Assembly (NCBI RefSeq): GCF_000427825.1
Contig: NZ_KE386593.1
Coordinates: 202-64,201 of the forward strand
Length of the DNA stretch: 64,000 bases
Direction: 5' to 3'
Source: Thermocrispum municipale DSM 44069
Lineage (GTDB): Bacteria > Actinomycetota > Actinomycetes > Mycobacteriales > Pseudonocardiaceae
Made by a program: the position numbers and the translations under genes. Shown in pieces: positions 51,833-59,507 of the stretch (within the stretch, counting starts at the first letter, position 1; every line of letters begins with the position of its first letter). The notes under the pieces are model-generated. The model saw nothing but the letters and a program-made list of their open reading frames with translations, had not been told where the DNA came from and did not search any database.

Positions 51833-52810
51833 TCAAGCGGTGCGGCTGCGCAGTGAGCGCAGCGGCGGGCGGGCGTCCATGGTCAACTCCCTGACCACCG
51901 GATCGGCGCCGTGCCGGAACTGGGTGAGCGTGGTGGCCGGGCCGTCGACCGGAATCATCCGGCCGTAGCGCTCCAGCCGGTCGTTGACGGTCAGCATGAT
52001 CTGGCTTGCCATCACCCCGAGGTCCCGCAGCGACTGGTGGCGGTGTTTGCGCTGGCCGAGGTCGACCTGGGCCAGTGCGTCCAGGCCGTAGCGCTCGTGC
52101 AAATCGATGAGGTGACCGATCTCCACGCCGTAGTGCGCCATGAACGGGATCTGCTCGAGGGCCTCGCGCCTGCCCGCGTACTCCCCGGCGAGCGGCTGCA
52201 CGAACCCGGCGAGCGACGGCCAGTGCATGTTCAGCAGCGGTCGCGCGACCAGCTCGGTGACCCGGCCGCCGCCGTCGGGCTGCACCTCGCCGTCCCCGAC
52301 GAACGGCCTGCGGTAAAAGCCTTTGACGTAGACGACGGACTCGTCGGCCAGCAGCGGCCCGAGCAGTCCGGTGACGTACGTGGCGGAGAATTCGCGCAGA
52401 TCGCCGTCGACGAAGACCACCAGGTCGCCGGTGGATGCGGCCATGCCCTTCCACAGCGCCTCGCCCTTGCCCTGCATCGGCGGCAGCTGAGCGAGTACCT
52501 CCTGCTCGGCCACCACCGTCGCCCCGGCCTGCGCCGCCACGCGGGCGGTGTCGTCGGTCGAGCGGGAGTCGACCACCACCAGCTCGTCGACCAGCCCGGC
52601 ACGGTCGACGAGTTCGCCGCGAATGGTTCGGACGATCTCGCCCACGGTCGACGCCTCGTTGCGGGCAGGGATGACCACGCTGACGGTGGCGGCACCCTTG
52701 AGCGACAACAGCTTCTCCACCGGCCAGTCGGACGCGTGGCTGCTCCGGCGCCGCAACCACTGATCGACCTGCCACGACACTGCGGGCCTGCGCGTTGCCT
52801 GATCCGTCAT
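51833..52810 (-). CDS. gpgS: Glucosyl-3-phosphoglycerate synthase
   Basis: 325-residue GT-A glycosyltransferase (GT81). It joins glucose from a nucleotide sugar to 3-phosphoglycerate, the first step towards glucosylglycerate and methylglucose lipopolysaccharides in actinobacteria. Motifs: VVIPARNE (nucleotide), VVDSRSTDDT, LPPMQGKGEALWKG, the metal DGD in FVDGDLREF, GFYRRPFV and GEYAGRREALEQIPF. ATG or nearby start gives family length. Housekeeping gene marking the end of the catabolic island. Confidence 0.93.
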   Translation of the reverse strand: MTDQATRRPAVSWQVDQWLRRRSSHASDWPVEKLLSLKGAATVSVVIPARNEASTVGEIVRTIRGELVDRAGLVDELVVVDSRSTDDTARVAAQAGATVVAEQEVLAQLPPMQGKGEALWKGMAASTGDLVVFVDGDLREFSATYVTGLLGPLLADESVVYVKGFYRRPFVGDGEVQPDGGGRVTELVARPLLNMHWPSLAGFVQPLAGEYAGRREALEQIPFMAHYGVEIGHLIDLHERYGLDALAQVDLGQRKHRHQSLRDLGVMASQIMLTVNDRLERYGRMIPVDGPATTLTQFRHGADPVVRELTMDARPPLRSLRSRTA

Positions 52811-53003
52811 CTCGGCCTCCCGTCGTCTGCCGTCGGATCGATCGCCGACGGCCAGTGCCGCAACAGTGGGTGATGCGAGTTTCCCGCCCGCGCCCGCGGA
52901 GGAACGGCCGTGTTACGGCGTGGCCGTCGGTGGAAACCAACCGCGCGAAAAGGATTTACCCGTCCGCGCGTCGCACCCCAACCTCCAGCCACCGACCGGA
53001 GGT

Positions 53004-53153
53004 TCAGCCCACATCGGTTCTCGACGGATTCTTCTGTGCCGCCTGCACGAGCAACACGCCGGGGAGCAGGAAGACGAGGAACGGCGACCGGCCGAGCAGG
53101 ACGCCGGCAACCAGTCCCCATACTCCCGGCGCCCAACCCAAGGCGGCGGGCAC
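53004..53153 (-). CDS. Very small membrane protein
   Basis: 49 residues from the GTG at 53153. The reading PGVWGLVAGVLLGRSPFL followed by VFLLPGVLLVQAAQKNPS has two short hydrophobic stretches, unlike the arginine-rich readings of the other frames, so it looks like a real small membrane protein. No ribosome-binding site is seen. Divergent, or overlapping, with the gene ending at 53365. Function unknown. Confidence 0.4.
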   Translation of the reverse strand: MPAALGWAPGVWGLVAGVLLGRSPFLVFLLPGVLLVQAAQKNPSRTDVG

Positions 53154-53365
53154 CGCAGTGCCACGCCCTGCGCGACCAGATCCAAGCGTGGATCGAGGCC
53201 ACGGGACTCGCCGGCGAAGGCCGCGCCGATGAGCTGAGCATCGTCCTGCTCGACATGGCCATGGGCATCCACCAGCAGTGGCGCATCGCCCCGGACGCCG
53301 TCGACCTGGAGCGCGCGTATGCCGCCGCAGGCACCCTGTTGCGCGGCCGCGGCGCGACCGAATGA
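53036..53365 (+). CDS. Small hypothetical protein with uncertain start
   Basis: The last 65 or so residues (LRDQIQAWIEATGLAGEGRA and DELSIVLLDMAMGIHQQWRI parts) look like a compact helical protein; the preceding 40 residues are arginine/proline-rich and overlap the membrane ORF on the other strand. The GTG at 53036 is the nearest upstream standard start. The true start may be a CTG at 53168 or may have been lost. Function unknown. Confidence 0.4.
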   Translation: MPPARATRRGAGRRGTATGRAGRRQPVPILPAPNPRRRAPQCHALRDQIQAWIEATGLAGEGRADELSIVLLDMAMGIHQQWRIAPDAVDLERAYAAAGTLLRGRGATE

Positions 53366-53507
53366 AATCCGCAGCCGCGGAGATTAATCCGCCCGCTCAG
53401 TGGGGAACCCGGTCCTACGGCGTCCCCTCCGGGCGGGTGACCTCGCGTTGCGGGGATCCGCGTGCACGGTTGGGATGGACGAAGACGGGAGCCGACACCG
53501 CGCGGCG

Positions 53508-53545
53508 GAGCCCGGGTGACAGGGAGTGAAGCGTCACCCGGGCTC
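53508..53545. terminator. 13-bp hairpin GAGCCCGGGTGAC / GTCACCCGGGCTC
   Basis: Perfect stem (53508-53520, 53533-53545) around a 12-nt loop in the 241-bp gap before the antitoxin-like gene. A second hairpin CCCCGGCA-CC-TGCCGGGG follows at 53568-53585. Probably a terminator of the upstream gene; no T-run. Confidence 0.5.
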
Positions 53546-53606
53546 ATCCCGCGGCGGCGGACGACAGCCCCGGCACCTGCCGGGGAGAAGAGAGGAAGTG
53601 CACGCC

Positions 53607-54062
53607 ATGGTCGACTTCGGCAAGCTCGCCAACAAGGCCAAGGAGGCGTTGAGCCAGCACGGCGACAAGGTCAGCGGCGGGATCGACAAGGCGGCAGGCT
53701 TCGCCAAGAACAAGTTCAAGGGCAAGTCGGAGACCATCGACAACGTCGCCGAGAAGGCCAAGAACTTCGTGGAAGGCCAGGGCAACGCCGACGGACCCGG
53801 CCAGGCGGGCAAGAGCGGGAGTCACTCAGAGGCGCCACGCCACACCAGCGGCTCCAGCGGGCAGAGCGGCCCCACCCCAGGGCCACGCCCGCAAAGCGCA
53901 AGTCACACCGAGGCCCCACGCCACACCAGCGGCTCCGGCGAGCAGAGCCGCCCCACCCCAGGGCGGCCAGGCGCGCAAGGCGCATCGGACAAGCCCGGTG
54001 GCGGCCCTAAGCCGGGCAGCCCCCACGAAGGCCACGGCCCGACCGGACCGTCCAGCTCGTAG
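53607..54062 (+). CDS. Rv0909/MT0933-type antitoxin-like protein with repeated tail
   Basis: 151 residues. The first 60 (FGKLANKAKEALSQHGDKVSGGIDKAAGFAKNKF) are an amphipathic lysine/alanine helix region like the actinobacterial MT0933 'antitoxin' family, whose proteins usually stop near 60-70 residues. Here a Ser/Pro/Gly/His tail with two 21-residue repeats is added. No toxin gene is adjacent, so an antitoxin role is doubtful; a stress or nucleoid-associated function is equally possible. ATG with GAGGAAG upstream. Confidence 0.65.
   Translation: MVDFGKLANKAKEALSQHGDKVSGGIDKAAGFAKNKFKGKSETIDNVAEKAKNFVEGQGNADGPGQAGKSGSHSEAPRHTSGSSGQSGPTPGPRPQSASHTEAPRHTSGSGEQSRPTPGRPGAQGASDKPGGGPKPGSPHEGHGPTGPSSS
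53821..53964 (+). repeat. Two 63-nt in-frame repeats in the tail of the antitoxin-like gene
   Basis: 53821-53883 and 53902-53964 are near-identical and offset by 81 bases (27 codons), encoding SH(S/T)EAPRHTSGS-type repeats. Slippage-prone; copy number may vary among strains. Confidence 0.7.
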
Positions 54063-54099
54063 CGACCCTCAGCACGCAGCGATCAGGCTGCCGGCCGCG

Positions 54100-55095
54100 T
54101 CACCGCGGGTCGGCAGCCTGATTCGTCACCGGGACTCGCCCCAACGCCGTACTTCCCTCCACTGCGGTCACGCGACCACCCTGCTCCCCCAGCGCCAGCA
54201 ACGCATCCGAGGCGTCCTGCGCTCGCAAGTCGATGCGAACCGACGTGTAGTCCGCTGAGCGCATAGTGGCCAGCGCCTGTGCTCCGGCATGCCCGGCTTT
54301 GATGGTCGCCCCCAGCGAGCCCGTCGACGCGAGCGAGCCACGCGCCGCGCCCAGCATCCCCAAAGCAGTGTCCAACGCCGGCAGCAGCGCGGCCCGGTTG
54401 CCTTCCGTCATCGCTCGCACGAGCTCCACCCGCGACCCGGCAACCCGCGTGCCATCGGCGAACGAGCCTGCGGCCAGGGACAAGGTCAACGGACCACCTT
54501 CCGCGCCGATCGCGGCCAGGACGGCGGCCAGCACGTGCGGCAAATGCGAGATACGGGCGACCGCGGCGTCGTGGAGCTCCGCCGTGACCGGTACGACCTG
54601 CGCGCCGAACTCCACGGCCAGCTGCGCGATCTCCGCCCACCACGTCAACTCGGTGTCGTGGGCCAGACACAACGCCCACGCCGCACCGGCGAACAAGTCG
54701 GCCTTGCCCGCGGGCCAGCCCGACTCGGTCGTCCCCGCCATCGGATGCCCGCCGACGAAGCGGGCCTCCGGCGCGAGCCGGCGCACCGACTCCTGCACCG
54801 GCTGCTTCACGCTGACCGCGTCGGTGAGCAGCACACCCGGGGCGTGTTCCGCCACTTGGCGCAGCACGGCGTCGACCGCGGTCAACGGGACCGCGAGCAC
54901 CACGATCGCGTCCCGCTCGGCGGCCCTGGCCAGCGCGTCGGGCAGCGAGGTCGTGGCGTCGAAGCCGTCCGCCCTGGCCGCCGCGACGTCCTCGTCCGAG
55001 GCGGCCGCGCCCCAGACTTGCCGGTCCGCCTTCGCCGCGGCACGCAGCACCGAACCACCGATCAGGCCGAGTCCGACCACACATACGTCGCGCAC
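54100..55095 (-). CDS. tyrA: Prephenate dehydrogenase
   Basis: 331 residues. NAD(P)-binding VVGLGLIGGSVLRAA at the N terminus and the active-site segment GGHPMAGTTESG (about 122-133) are diagnostic; the helical dimerisation domain follows. Converts prephenate to 4-hydroxyphenylpyruvate in tyrosine synthesis. No C-terminal ACT domain is evident. GTG at 55095 begins VRDVCVVGLG; there is no ribosome-binding site, so translation may be leaderless. Divergent from the tadA-associated gene. Confidence 0.9.
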   Translation of the reverse strand: MRDVCVVGLGLIGGSVLRAAAKADRQVWGAAASDEDVAAARADGFDATTSLPDALARAAERDAIVVLAVPLTAVDAVLRQVAEHAPGVLLTDAVSVKQPVQESVRRLAPEARFVGGHPMAGTTESGWPAGKADLFAGAAWALCLAHDTELTWWAEIAQLAVEFGAQVVPVTAELHDAAVARISHLPHVLAAVLAAIGAEGGPLTLSLAAGSFADGTRVAGSRVELVRAMTEGNRAALLPALDTALGMLGAARGSLASTGSLGATIKAGHAGAQALATMRSADYTSVRIDLRAQDASDALLALGEQGGRVTAVEGSTALGRVPVTNQAADPR

Positions 55096-55217
55096 AGTGC
55101 GCCAGTCTGCCCGATACCACGGACATCGTGCCCGTCGGCCGTCCTGCTTGATCTCGCGCGAACTGCGGTTTCGTCCTACCGTTGCGTGATGACGGCTGCG
55201 GTCACCGAAGGCACGCC

Positions 55218-55700
55218 ATGAACGCTCGAGAACCGGTTGCCGGTTTCGCGATCGAGGCTGCGCTGGAAGGCGGCAGGTGGTGGTGCAGGCCCCTGCCGAA
55301 CACCGCGCTGACCAGCTTGGACGCCGCATTGACCGAAGTACGCAAGGTCGCCGTGGAAGGCGCGGTGTTGGCGCTGCTCGGTGTCGACGACGAGTTCTTC
55401 GTGCTGATCCGGCCGGCCCCTGGTGGCGCCGAGCTCTTGTTGTCGGACGCCACGGCGGCGCTCGACTACGACATCGCCGCAGACGTGCTGGATATGCTGC
55501 GAGTGCCCACGCCTGACGAGGACGATGACGCGGTCTGGCCGGAAGGCGACCTCGCCATCGCTGCCGACCTGGGCCTGCCTGCCGAGGAGCTCGCGATGAT
55601 CGCCGGTGACGAGGACTTGTATCCGGACGAGCAGCTGAGGATGATCGCGCAGCGCTGCGGCTTCGGCGAACAGTTCGACGAAGCGCTGCAACGAACCTGA
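55218..55700 (+). CDS. tRNA adenosine deaminase-associated protein
   Basis: 160 residues, acidic. It matches the small actinobacterial family always encoded next to TadA (FAIEAALEGGRWWCRPLP near the start, DEDDDAVWPEGDLAIAADLGLP in the middle). Role unknown. Chosen start is the ATG at 55218, beginning MNAREPV. Two bases separate it from tadA, so they form an operon. Confidence 0.85.
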   Translation: MNAREPVAGFAIEAALEGGRWWCRPLPNTALTSLDAALTEVRKVAVEGAVLALLGVDDEFFVLIRPAPGGAELLLSDATAALDYDIAADVLDMLRVPTPDEDDDAVWPEGDLAIAADLGLPAEELAMIAGDEDLYPDEQLRMIAQRCGFGEQFDEALQRT

Positions 55701-55702
55701 CG

Positions 55703-56170
55703 ATGTACGAGGCCTATGAGGAAGCTGTCCGCGCCGCACTGGCCGAAGCGCGCACGGCGGGCAGCGACGATGTGCCGATCGGTGCTGTCGTGTTGGACCC
55801 GCACGGCGAGATCCTTGCCGGCGCGGCCAACGCGCGCGAGCGACTCGGCGACCCCACCGCGCATGCCGAGGTCCTCGCGCTCCGGCAAGCCGCGGCCAAG
55901 TGGGGTGACGGCTGGCGACTGGAAGGGTGCACGCTCGCGGTCACCGTCGAACCGTGCACCATGTGCGCCGGCGCCGCGGTGCTGTCCCGCGTCGCCCGGG
56001 TGGTTTTCGGCGCGTGGCAACCCCGCACCGGAGCGGTCGGCTCGTTGTGGGACGTGGTGCGTGATCGTCGGTTGAACCACCGGCCGGAGGTCGTCGGCGG
56101 CGTCCTGGAGCACGAGTGCGCCGAGCTGGTGGAGCGGTTCTTCGCCGACCACCGTGACACCTGCGGGTGA
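55703..56170 (+). CDS. tadA: tRNA adenosine(34) deaminase TadA
   Basis: 155-residue zinc deaminase that makes inosine at the wobble base of tRNA-Arg(ACG). HAE (about 51-53) gives the zinc histidine and proton-shuttle Glu; EPCTMCAGA (about 84-92) gives the two zinc cysteines. Essential in most bacteria. Second gene of the operon; ATG follows two bases after the previous stop. Confidence 0.93.
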   Translation: MYEAYEEAVRAALAEARTAGSDDVPIGAVVLDPHGEILAGAANARERLGDPTAHAEVLALRQAAAKWGDGWRLEGCTLAVTVEPCTMCAGAAVLSRVARVVFGAWQPRTGAVGSLWDVVRDRRLNHRPEVVGGVLEHECAELVERFFADHRDTCG

Positions 56171-56262
56171 ACGCTCGGCAAGGCTCGTCGCTTCCTGCTG
56201 GTTCGCCGGGCATGATCCGGTATCCCCCCGACCAACTCGATCCGAGTGGGAGAACAACCAGC

Positions 56263-56481
56263 ATGAGCATCATCGACAAGGTCAAGGGCTTGTTCGGCGG
56301 AGCACGGGAGAAGGCGGCCGACGCCGTCGAAGCCGCCTCCGGCGTGGCGGAGTCCGTGGCCGAGAAGGCCAAGGAGGTCGGCAGCGACATCGCCGACAAG
56401 GCCAAGGAAGTGGGCGGCGGCCTCGCGGAGAAGGTCACCGGCGGCAAGGACTCCGGCGACCAGGACAAGTCCGCCGAATAG
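56263..56481 (+). CDS. Small amphipathic helical protein (CsbD/antitoxin-like)
   Basis: 72 residues rich in Lys, Ala, Glu and Gly with repeats of the form AEKAKEVGSDIADKAKEVGG, an 11-residue-like amphipathic pattern seen in late-embryogenesis-type and CsbD-like stress proteins. It resembles the N terminus of the antitoxin-like protein at 53607. ATG preceded by GGGAG at a long spacing. Function unknown; stress protection is plausible. Confidence 0.65.
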   Translation: MSIIDKVKGLFGGAREKAADAVEAASGVAESVAEKAKEVGSDIADKAKEVGGGLAEKVTGGKDSGDQDKSAE

Positions 56482-56573
56482 TCGCCCGGTCGAGGAGAGC
56501 GCCGGTCGCCGGCGACGGCGAAGGTGACCGCCCCCCTCGGACAGTGCGCACGCCGTCCGGTAGCCTATTCGGC

Positions 56574-56661
56574 GGTAGCGTGTCCGAGCGGCCGAAGGAG
56601 CTCGCCTCGAAAGCGAGTGAACGGTAACCCCGTTCCGTGGGTTCAAATCCCACCGCTACCG
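56574..56661 (+). tRNA. tRNA-Ser (anticodon CGA)
   Basis: Acceptor GGTAGCG pairs with CGCTACC; the anticodon loop CTCGAAA in stem CTCGC/GCGAG reads CGA; a long variable arm (GAACGGTAACCCCGTTC) marks class II serine tRNA; the T arm has GGTTCAAATCC. CCA is not encoded. 88 nt to the discriminator G. Confidence 0.95.
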
Positions 56662-56666
56662 CGTTG

Positions 56667-56702
56667 GAAACGGGCCGGGCCCAGGCGGGTCCGGCCCGTT
56701 TC
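56667..56702 (+). terminator. Terminator behind tRNA-Ser
   Basis: GAAACGGGCCGG (56667-56678) pairs with CCGGCCCGTTTC (56691-56702), a 12-bp stem, followed by GTTTG. It starts six bases after the tRNA. Confidence 0.75.
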
Positions 56703-56825
56703 GTTTGCCGGTGTGGAGGGTTCGCCGAGACCGCGATGGCAGCCCAGGAGCCGATCCCGCCACGCGAACGCCAGGCGGCTCGCAGTGCCCTCGCAGTGTT
56801 CGGATGTGCAGTTCGGGCGTTCGCG

Positions 56826-57674
56826 TCAGCTCTTCCGTCCGACCGCACCCTGGTTCTCGTCGAAGATCTCCTGCTCCGGGCCGGTCAACGGAGTCCCGCA
56901 CAGTTCGTCGCCGACCTTGCAGGTGTAGACGCCGATGATCGTGCCGGTACCGGACTCGCCGTCGACATCGGCGATCAGCGCCGTTCCGCTGGCGCCGCCG
57001 CCCGGCGCGTCGACGTCGTTGTCGCAGTAGCCGAACCGCCGGTTCTCCTGGAACTGCACCTGCGCCTGGCAGCTCATGTCGAGCACCTGGCCGCCCTCGT
57101 GCTCACCCGGGTAGCCGTAGACCTTGGCGTGCTGCGGCTCTGCGCCGGGGTTGGCGCAGTCGAAGCAGATCTGGTGACCGCCACCGACGACGTCCTCGAT
57201 GTGCCTGCCCTCCTCGTCGGTCTCCAGCACGACGACGGCAAAGTCGTCGGTTGCCCGCTCGGACTCGACGTAGGCGTCCGGCACCACCCACTTCTTCGCC
57301 TGCCACGTGCCGAACGGCTGCTCGTCCTCGTGCAGGCCGGGGACGAACTCGACCAGGTCGGCCAACTCGCCTTTGTCGTTGTAGACGGCATGGCCCGCGC
57401 CGAGGATCACGTCGCCGCTCTCGCTGTCGACCACGGTCGCGGTGGAGATGACCCGGGCACCCTCGTCCTGACCGGGGAAGTGGGTGTACAGGCGGCCGAT
57501 CGTGCCGCGGAGGTGCTCGTTGGCTTCCGCGGTCAGGGCCGGGTCCGACGGCTTGTCGACCTCGGCGTCGGCCAACGCCGTTCCGCAGGCGAGAACCAGT
57601 GCCGAAGCCGCGGTCGTCGTCGCGGCACCCAATCGGCCGAAAATCGTGGCAGTGTTTCTGTTCTTGTTGTGCAT
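56826..57674 (-). CDS. Secreted trypsin-like serine protease
   Basis: 282 residues from the ATG at 57674 (an alternative ATG is at 57701). A signal peptide (RLGAATTTAASALVLACGTALADA) ends near residue 38. The chymotrypsin-fold triad is readable: His in LGAGHAVYN, Asp in TDDFAVVV and Ser in GGGASGTALI; several cysteine pairs (CFDC, SCQ, YCDN, LCGT) suggest disulfides. Exported to the cell surface or medium. Target unknown. Divergent from the Tat protein at 57899. Confidence 0.8.
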   Translation of the reverse strand: MHNKNRNTATIFGRLGAATTTAASALVLACGTALADAEVDKPSDPALTAEANEHLRGTIGRLYTHFPGQDEGARVISTATVVDSESGDVILGAGHAVYNDKGELADLVEFVPGLHEDEQPFGTWQAKKWVVPDAYVESERATDDFAVVVLETDEEGRHIEDVVGGGHQICFDCANPGAEPQHAKVYGYPGEHEGGQVLDMSCQAQVQFQENRRFGYCDNDVDAPGGGASGTALIADVDGESGTGTIIGVYTCKVGDELCGTPLTGPEQEIFDENQGAVGRKS

Positions 57675-57898
57675 GTCCCCGACACGAAAATAGTTCCGCA
57701 TTCAGTTCATGCGAAAATCAATTGATCGACCCGACCACGCTGAATATGTCCCACTTTCGTCGGGATACCGCGACGATCAACAGTTTTCCCGGATAGCGAT
57801 TTTTTGTCCGGTTCCCGCACAAAGTAGCTACTCGTCCGTGGCGCGGCCCGCTATCGTGCCACACCTTTGGGTCAACCACGTACGGGAGGGCGACAACC

Positions 57899-58747
57899 GT
57901 GCATTCTGCACCGAAGGACAACAACCAGACACCTCCGCTCGGCAGGCGAGCGTTCCTCGGCGCGATCGGCGGTGTCGCCGCTGCTGGGGCCGCTACGCTG
58001 ATGATCCCGCCCACGGTGAGCGCGGTCGCGCGGTCGGCCGGGACCGAACTCCCGGAGGGCATGCGGGCGCCGAAGTCGGCCGCGATGGTGTCGTTCAGCG
58101 ACATCGACGGCACCCCGGTCTATTACTGGCGGTCGAACCCGGGAAATCAGGACCCGGTGACGTGGCAATGTACGCAGGAATTCCTCGACACACTCGTGGT
58201 GTGGATTCGCGAGCTGCGGTCGATCGCCCAGGAAGCCGGTTACGGAAATGTGCAATATCTCGTTTCCGCCGGGTTTTACGTGAACAAGGAGGGGCAGCAC
58301 GGCGCGGGCACCGCGATGGATCTGGACGTCGTGCAATGGGACAGCGGTCAGGTCAGTTCACCGCTCGACGGCGACCACACGTCGAGCGATGACGCCGTGG
58401 CCCGCCGGTACCTGGGCGTCGAAGCGACGCTGCGGCGGCAGTTCTGCTACGTTCTGGACGGGTGGTACCCGAACCACCACGACCACTTCCACGCCGATTT
58501 CGCGAGCATGCCGCCGCTGTTGAGCACCAGCGGCGAGTCGGCGACGAACTTCGTCCAAGCCACCTGCAACCGATTCCAGGGTTCCGGCTTGGACATCGAC
58601 GGCATCTGGGGTCCGAACACCCAGCGCGAGTACGAGCGCATGCTCGGCACGCTCGGCGTCACCGGCGATCCGACCGCGGACATCGAGGTCTATCGCGACC
58701 TGCTGCACAAGATCGCGGTCCACGGCTTCGCCAACACCCCGTTCTGA
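57899..58747 (+). CDS. Tat-exported extensin/M15-like peptidoglycan protein
   Basis: 282 residues. Twin-arginine signal GRRAFLGAIGGVAAAGAA (about 15-33). Then a zinc-peptidase-like core with GQHGAGTAMDLD and HHDHFHADF, the His-Asp-His arrangement of the extensin-like/D-Ala-D-Ala carboxypeptidase-like fold, and a C-terminal helical segment with DGIWGPNTQ resembling a peptidoglycan-binding repeat. Probably trims or binds cell wall outside the membrane. GTG start with GGGAGGG. Confidence 0.75.
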   Translation: MHSAPKDNNQTPPLGRRAFLGAIGGVAAAGAATLMIPPTVSAVARSAGTELPEGMRAPKSAAMVSFSDIDGTPVYYWRSNPGNQDPVTWQCTQEFLDTLVVWIRELRSIAQEAGYGNVQYLVSAGFYVNKEGQHGAGTAMDLDVVQWDSGQVSSPLDGDHTSSDDAVARRYLGVEATLRRQFCYVLDGWYPNHHDHFHADFASMPPLLSTSGESATNFVQATCNRFQGSGLDIDGIWGPNTQREYERMLGTLGVTGDPTADIEVYRDLLHKIAVHGFANTPF

Positions 58748-58752
58748 CACCG

Positions 58753-58914
58753 TCAGAGCGCCACGCTGTGGTAGGCCGCCAGCCCGTGGGCGGTCTCCGG
58801 TTCGTCGTGCCACACCGGGGTCCGCTCGTGCCAGTCCTGCAGGTGGGGCGCGGCGGCCATGGCGACCAGCACCAGCAGGGCGACGGCGACGGCGATCAGC
58901 TGCAGAACGATCAT
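58753..58914 (-). CDS. Small single-pass membrane protein
   Basis: 53 residues: one N-terminal membrane segment (IVLQLIAVAVALLVLVAMAAA) and a short polar tail with WHER and WHDEP. ATG at 58914 with GAGGAG six bases before. Convergent with the previous gene, five bases between stops. Function unknown. Confidence 0.65.
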   Translation of the reverse strand: MIVLQLIAVAVALLVLVAMAAAPHLQDWHERTPVWHDEPETAHGLAAYHSVAL

Positions 58915-59030
58915 GATGTGCTCCTCGTCCGGTGGGCCCCTCCGGCCCGATTGACTCAAGAATGCGGCAAAACACCAGGTCAGCGGATCGGTCGAGCGGT
59001 CATGACCACCTGGTCCCCTCGGCCGGTCGT

Positions 59031-59052
59031 GCCTCGGCCGAATGGCCGAGGC
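59031..59052. repeat. 9-bp inverted repeat GCCTCGGCC-GAAT-GGCCGAGGC
   Basis: Perfect stem with a 4-nt loop. A related repeat (GCCTCGG-N8-CCGAGGC) occurs at 62512-62533 before the ABC and kinase genes, so the pair may be an operator or a dispersed repeat. Confidence 0.5.
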
Positions 59053-59222
59053 GGGCCGGGTGGCGGTCCGCCACGTGACCGGGAGGCGTGGGCGGTCACC
59101 GAGGGCACGGGCGGAGGGATGTGGCCGGGTCATCTCGGGCGGAGCCGGAAATGATCATGGGCGCGCGTCGTGCCCGGACAGCGAGCAGTCCCACGTCGCT
59201 CCGGCCGCGCACGCCCACGGAC

Positions 59223-59347
59223 CGCCCCTCGGCGCCCGATTCCCCCGTCATCCCGACAGCACACGCGGGCCGCCCCTCGGCGCCCGACTCCCCCGTCATC
59301 CCGACAGCACACGCGGGCCGCCCCTCGGCGCCCGATTCCCCCGACGC
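59223..59347. repeat. 48-bp tandem repeat, about 2.6 copies
   Basis: Units begin at 59223, 59271 and 59319, each starting CGCCCCTCGGCGCCCGA; the third is incomplete. The copies differ by one or two bases. There are no spacers, so it is not a CRISPR array. Confidence 0.8.
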
Positions 59348-59457
59348 CATCCCGACCATCACGCCGGCAATCCCTCAGGCCCCCGCGCCACCCGCGGCCG
59401 CCACGCAGGCAATCCCTCAGCGCCCGATCTCCGACGTCACCCCCAAGCGCACACGTG

Positions 59458-59493
59458 CGTGGGCCGGCCCTCCCCCGAGAAGGCCGGCCCACG
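59458..59493 (-). terminator. 12-bp hairpin closing the leftward ABC operon
   Basis: CGTGGGCCGGCC (59458-59469) pairs with GGCCGGCCCACG (59482-59493) with a 12-nt loop, 15 bp beyond the permease stop. Confidence 0.65.
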
Positions 59494-59507
59494 CCGCACA
59501 AGAACCG

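Larger units (their letters stand above)
58915..59507. other. 593-bp non-coding gap with repeats and hairpins
   Basis: No credible gene. It holds a GCCTCGGCC inverted repeat (59031-59052), a triplicated 48-bp repeat (59223-59347), a second short duplication of GGCAATCCCTCAG (about 59369 and 59408) and the terminator hairpin of the leftward ABC operon. Apparent arginine/proline-rich frames across the repeats are artefacts of composition. Confidence 0.6.

Noticed and set aside
53607-54062. Toxin-antitoxin locus
   Set aside because: Resembles a family named antitoxin, but no toxin gene is adjacent on either side.
59223-59347. CRISPR array
   Set aside because: The 48-bp units are directly joined without spacers and there are no cas genes.
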